Shown here: positions 61,533-64,000 of the stretch, piece after piece
Position numbering within the stretch: the stretch's first letter is position 1
Layout of the letters: each line of letters opens with the position of its first letter
DNA from: Mycobacterium sp. OAS707
GTDB taxonomy: Bacteria; Actinomycetota; Actinomycetes; Mycobacteriales; Mycobacteriaceae
Assembly: GCF_014873705.1 (NCBI RefSeq)
Contig: NZ_JADBDS010000005.1
Coordinates: 248,001 to 312,000 of the forward strand
Reading direction: 5' to 3'
Length of the DNA: 64,000 nt
Notes under the pieces: generated by a model
Told to the model about the DNA's origin: nothing
Databases searched by the model: none
Seen by the model: only the letters and a program-made list of their open reading frames with translations
Made by a program: the position numbers and the translations under genes

Positions 61533-62366
61533 ATGGCCGGCAACGAAAACCGCGATCTCGGCGTCGTGCGCTACGAGCGAGACGGGGCGGTCGCTCGCAT
61601 CGTGTTGAACTGGCCCGCACGCGCGAACGCACAGTCCTCGGAAATGGTGCACCAGGTCGATTCCTGCCTCGACGAGGCCCGCCGGGACTACGGGGTCAAA
61701 GTGGTCATCGTCAAGGGCAGCGGCAAGGGCTTCTGCGCCGGACACGTCATCGCCCCCGACGCCTATCCCGAATTCGCGGAATCGAAGGCCAATATGGGCA
61801 ACAACTTCCAAGGCAGCAAGGAGCTCTTCCTCTGGCCCACCCTACGATTCTGGGAGTTTCCGAAGCCGATGATCGCCCAGGTGCACGGATACGCCATCGG
61901 CGGCGGCACCTACTGGGCACTGCTGCCCGAAATCACGATCGCATCCGAGGACGCGTATTTCCAGATGCCGTTGGTCCCGGGGCTCGGCTTCCCCGGTGGT
62001 GAAACGATGATCGAACCGTGGGTCTTCATGAACTACAAGCGGGCCGCTGAATACCTCTACACGGCTCAAACCGTGTCAGCCGATGATGCTCTGCGAATGG
62101 GTTTGGTGAACCGTGTCGTGCCCCGCGAAGATCTTGAAGACGTGACTGAGGCCTTGGCGGCCAACATCACCCGTGCACCGCTATCCACCTTGATCGCGAC
62201 CAAGACGATGCTGGTGCGAGCCTGGGAACAGATGGGCATGCGTCAGCACCTCCAATTGTCGGCCGACCTGATGTCGGTGCTGGAGAACACATCTGACGCC
62301 CAGGCCCTTCGAGCCGACCTGCAGGCCCGCGGCCGACTCCCCCGCCAGCATGCTGGCGAGGACTAG
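61533..62366 (+). CDS. Enoyl-CoA hydratase/isomerase (crotonase) family protein
   Basis: 277 residues from ATG 61533 (GGAG six bases upstream; an ATG four codons earlier lies inside that ribosome site). Oxyanion segments GKGFCAGHVIA and HGYAIGGGTYWALL. The Glu positions of classic hydratases read YFQMPLVPGLGFPGGE, so it may be an isomerase or hydrolase-type crotonase. Not similar enough to the crotonase at 29.4 kb to be a recent copy. Confidence 0.91.
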   Translation: MAGNENRDLGVVRYERDGAVARIVLNWPARANAQSSEMVHQVDSCLDEARRDYGVKVVIVKGSGKGFCAGHVIAPDAYPEFAESKANMGNNFQGSKELFLWPTLRFWEFPKPMIAQVHGYAIGGGTYWALLPEITIASEDAYFQMPLVPGLGFPGGETMIEPWVFMNYKRAAEYLYTAQTVSADDALRMGLVNRVVPREDLEDVTEALAANITRAPLSTLIATKTMLVRAWEQMGMRQHLQLSADLMSVLENTSDAQALRADLQARGRLPRQHAGED

Positions 62367-62569
62367 GGTCCGGCGCCAACAAAACGTCCCCCAGGCGATG
62401 CCGGAACGCCGATCGTCCCGCCAAAGTGCGGGTACCGCTCACTGGCCCAAGAGGATCAATAGCGCGAACAACATTCAAGTACACATGAAGCGCCGTTGGT
62501 TCCTTGCCGATCCAACCGTCACAGGGCAGGACGCGCGCGGCTCCGGTCTCGGGCGCAAATCGAGGATGG

Positions 62570-63022
62570 TTAGTCCATCGGGCGGAACAACGGAAGCCAC
62601 GCCCGACTCTCTTCTTCACCGGACATCGCTGTCCAGTCTTCGAAGAACACCTCGACCGGCAGGCCGACGCGGATGTCGTCAATCGACACATCGACGATAT
62701 TCGTGATGAGCCTGACATCTGGCTCATCGGCGAGTTGCACCATCGCCACGATGTACGGAGGGTCGAGCCCGGGGATCCATGGCTGCCGATTGACGGTGTA
62801 GGCGGCGACGGTGCCCTTGCCGGAGACTGGCTCCGGTGCGACATCGGTGCTGCGGCAGCGCCAGCATGCGGGTCCCGGCGGATGGAAGAAGTGCCCACAG
62901 TCGTGACAGCGGTTGATCAGTAGTTCCCCGTTGCGGCCGCCCGTCCAAAACGCCGTTGACTCGGCAGTCGGAGTGGGCGCTACCCGCGTCTGGGGTCTGC
63001 TGTATGCGGTGTCGCTCGTCAT
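62570..63022 (-). CDS. DUF35 zinc-ribbon/OB-fold protein
   Basis: 150 residues. Intact zinc ribbon CHDC...CWRC (about residues 39-56), then OB domain (SGKGTVAAYTVNRQPWIPGL). Unlike the one at 1.2 kb it has no thiolase-fold gene next to it in the window; its partner would be elsewhere. ATG 63022 is preceded on the minus strand by decayed nitroreductase sequence. Confidence 0.9.
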   Translation of the reverse strand: MTSDTAYSRPQTRVAPTPTAESTAFWTGGRNGELLINRCHDCGHFFHPPGPACWRCRSTDVAPEPVSGKGTVAAYTVNRQPWIPGLDPPYIVAMVQLADEPDVRLITNIVDVSIDDIRVGLPVEVFFEDWTAMSGEEESRAWLPLFRPMD

Positions 63023-63801
63023 GCCCTAGCCTTCCTGGCATTCGCGGCCGGTCAACGCTTTGGTGTCAACCTGACGATCGGGAATGGTCGCTGGGTCCTC
63101 TTCTGATATTCGTCGTAGATTCTCTGCGCTTGGTGACGATTAGCCTTCAGGTTGTGACACCACCCGGCTCGGTTGCGGCCCGCCGCCGTTGGAGGCGACT
63201 ATTTAGGTAGTCACCAGTCAGACCGCTGGTCCGCTGATAGACGGTGTTGTCGAAGCACGCATGTGTACCCAAAGCCTTTTGAACCAGGGACGCCATAGCC
63301 CTGACTCTGGCACAGCGGCTCCGACTTGACCATGCTGGTCGCTGCGGCGACAGACTCCCGACATGCTGGTCTTGCCGCGATGTTTAGAGTGAGCCGCCCC
63401 GGGTTCGATGCACACCCAGCCACATCTCCTGTCGCCGAGGACCACATGTCGGTCGCATGTCGGCAACGCATTTCGGATTGAAGTAGGCGCTTTGAAGGTA
63501 GTACCGTGCCGGTACTGCTCGAAATCCGAGTCCCCAATGGCACCGCTGGGGCCCGCCCCGCCACCCGTCGCTGCCGTTCAATGTGGCTCTGCTACAGGCG
63601 AATTCATCGGCCCGGCACGTGGCAGAAGATGCTGACCCCGCCAACCGGCAACCGGTGACGTCGACGACACCCGCTCATCGGAGATCAGGAAGACTACAGT
63701 GGATCAGGGCCGCCTCCCGGCATTAGATTGCCACCAGAGTGCTCAGCCATATCTCCTGGAAACCCAACTCAGAAACAACAACGGATAAGGGAGAACTGCT
63801 G
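63023..63801. other. 779-bp region without an intact gene
   Basis: Holds a Ddn-like remnant at its left end (63052-63200). From about 63200 to 63801 I see no coding sequence, repeat or hairpin of note; the last bases contain GGATAAGGGAG, the ribosome site for the SDR at 63802. Confidence 0.55.
63052..63200 (-). pseudogene. Ddn/DUF385-type F420 nitroreductase remnant
   Basis: On the minus strand ASNGGGPQ is followed, one frame off, by GWCHNLKANRHQAQRIYDEY and QKRTQRPFPIVRLTPKR, then a stop at 63052-63054. These match the middle (SKGGAPxHPGWYHNLKANP) and the end (YQxRTxRxIPVVRLxP) of deazaflavin-dependent nitroreductases, fused by an internal deletion. Non-functional. Confidence 0.6.
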
Positions 63802-64000
63802 GTGGCACAGCAATTTGACGGCGCGTCGGTGATCGTCAGCGGCGGCGCGGGCGGCCTCGGTGAGGCGACGGTGCGACGGCTCCACGCCGACGGTCTGGGA
63901 GTGGTCATCGCCGATCTCGACGCCGACAGGGGCAAGGCACTGGCTGACGAGTTGGGCAGCAGGGCGGCTTTTGTCAGCACCGACGTCACCAGCCAAGACA
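63802..64000 (+). CDS. SDR dehydrogenase, 3' end outside window
   Basis: GTG start at 63802 with GGGAG upstream; 66 codons to the window end. QFDGASVIVSGGAGGLGEAT and the following 43 residues are nearly identical to the SDR at 23044-23823: by eye 56 of 63 aligned residues agree, and the DNA is also closely similar. A recent paralogue with presumably the same hydroxyacyl-CoA dehydrogenase role; the catalytic half lies beyond the window. Confidence 0.88.
   Translation, partial: MAQQFDGASVIVSGGAGGLGEATVRRLHADGLGVVIADLDADRGKALADELGSRAAFVSTDVTSQD

Noticed and set aside
63211..63564. 117-codon minus-strand frame upstream of the DUF35 gene
   Set aside because: No recognised motif, Arg/Ser-rich and lacking a ribosome site; not supported as a gene.
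1..64000. tRNA, rRNA, CRISPR arrays, insertion sequences or attachment sites
   Set aside because: I looked for CCA-type tRNA ends, regularly spaced repeats and transposase motifs and found none I could support.

Overview
This is high-GC actinobacterial DNA, most likely from a rapid-growing mycobacterium (Mycolicibacterium/Mycobacterium type). The evidence is a complete yrbE-mce lipid-import operon, two SDRs of the mycofactocin-coupled type, two F420-type LLM oxidoreductases, three cytochromes P450 and the paired acyl-CoA dehydrogenases typical of actinobacterial steroid catabolism. No rRNA, tRNA, CRISPR array or intact insertion sequence was seen.

Layout. 1-3.2 kb: an amidohydrolase, a DUF35 zinc-ribbon protein translationally coupled to a thiolase-fold (Ltp2-like) protein, and a decayed CoA-ligase. 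3.2-8.9 kb (minus strand): P450, TetR, CoA-transferase III, FadR-type GntR, LLM oxidoreductase and a small secreted protein. 8.9-10.0 kb: 1.2 kb without a gene. 10.0-19.6 kb: yrbEA-yrbEB-mceA-F with overlapping or nearly overlapping ends. 19.6-22.6 kb (minus): isochorismatase-like protein, P450, an SDR remnant and a mycofactocin-type SDR. 23-50.7 kb: the core beta-oxidation island, built of divergent operons: SDR/ACAD-alpha/ACAD-beta/SDR (minus) against HMG-CoA-synthase-like-DUF35 fusion/thiolase/crotonase (plus); GntR plus thioesterase (minus); three ACADs (minus) against ALDH/CoA-transferase III/VOC (plus); ACAD/CoA-transferase I/SDR (minus); and thiolase/P450/alpha-beta hydrolase/CoA-ligase/ACAD-beta (minus) against CoA-ligase/small conserved protein/hydrolase (plus). 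52-64 kb: two more amidohydrolases, two TetR regulators, a Rieske oxygenase, an orphan ACAD-beta, mycofactocin SDR, LLM oxidoreductase, crotonase, DUF35 protein and the start of an SDR that closely duplicates the one at 23 kb.

How the genes may work together (inference): the Mce system would import a hydrophobic, probably cyclic or branched substrate; P450s, the Rieske oxygenase, F420 and mycofactocin enzymes would oxidise it; ligases and CoA-transferases would activate it; paired ACADs, crotonases, SDRs and thiolase or aldolase-like complexes would shorten it. The substrate cannot be read from sequence.

Two themes stand out. First, the island has a thiolase + HMGCS-like/DUF35 pair lacking the usual cysteines, a DUF35/Ltp2-like pair, and at least three alpha/beta ACAD sets. 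Second, it is littered with gene fragments (fadD, three SDRs, PIN toxin, ACAD-alpha C-terminus, thiolase N-terminus, Ddn-type nitroreductase), suggesting recent trimming. Strong operator candidates include three copies of TGGGAA-N5-TTCCCA around a TetR gene and a perfect 11-bp-arm palindrome at 35.3 kb.
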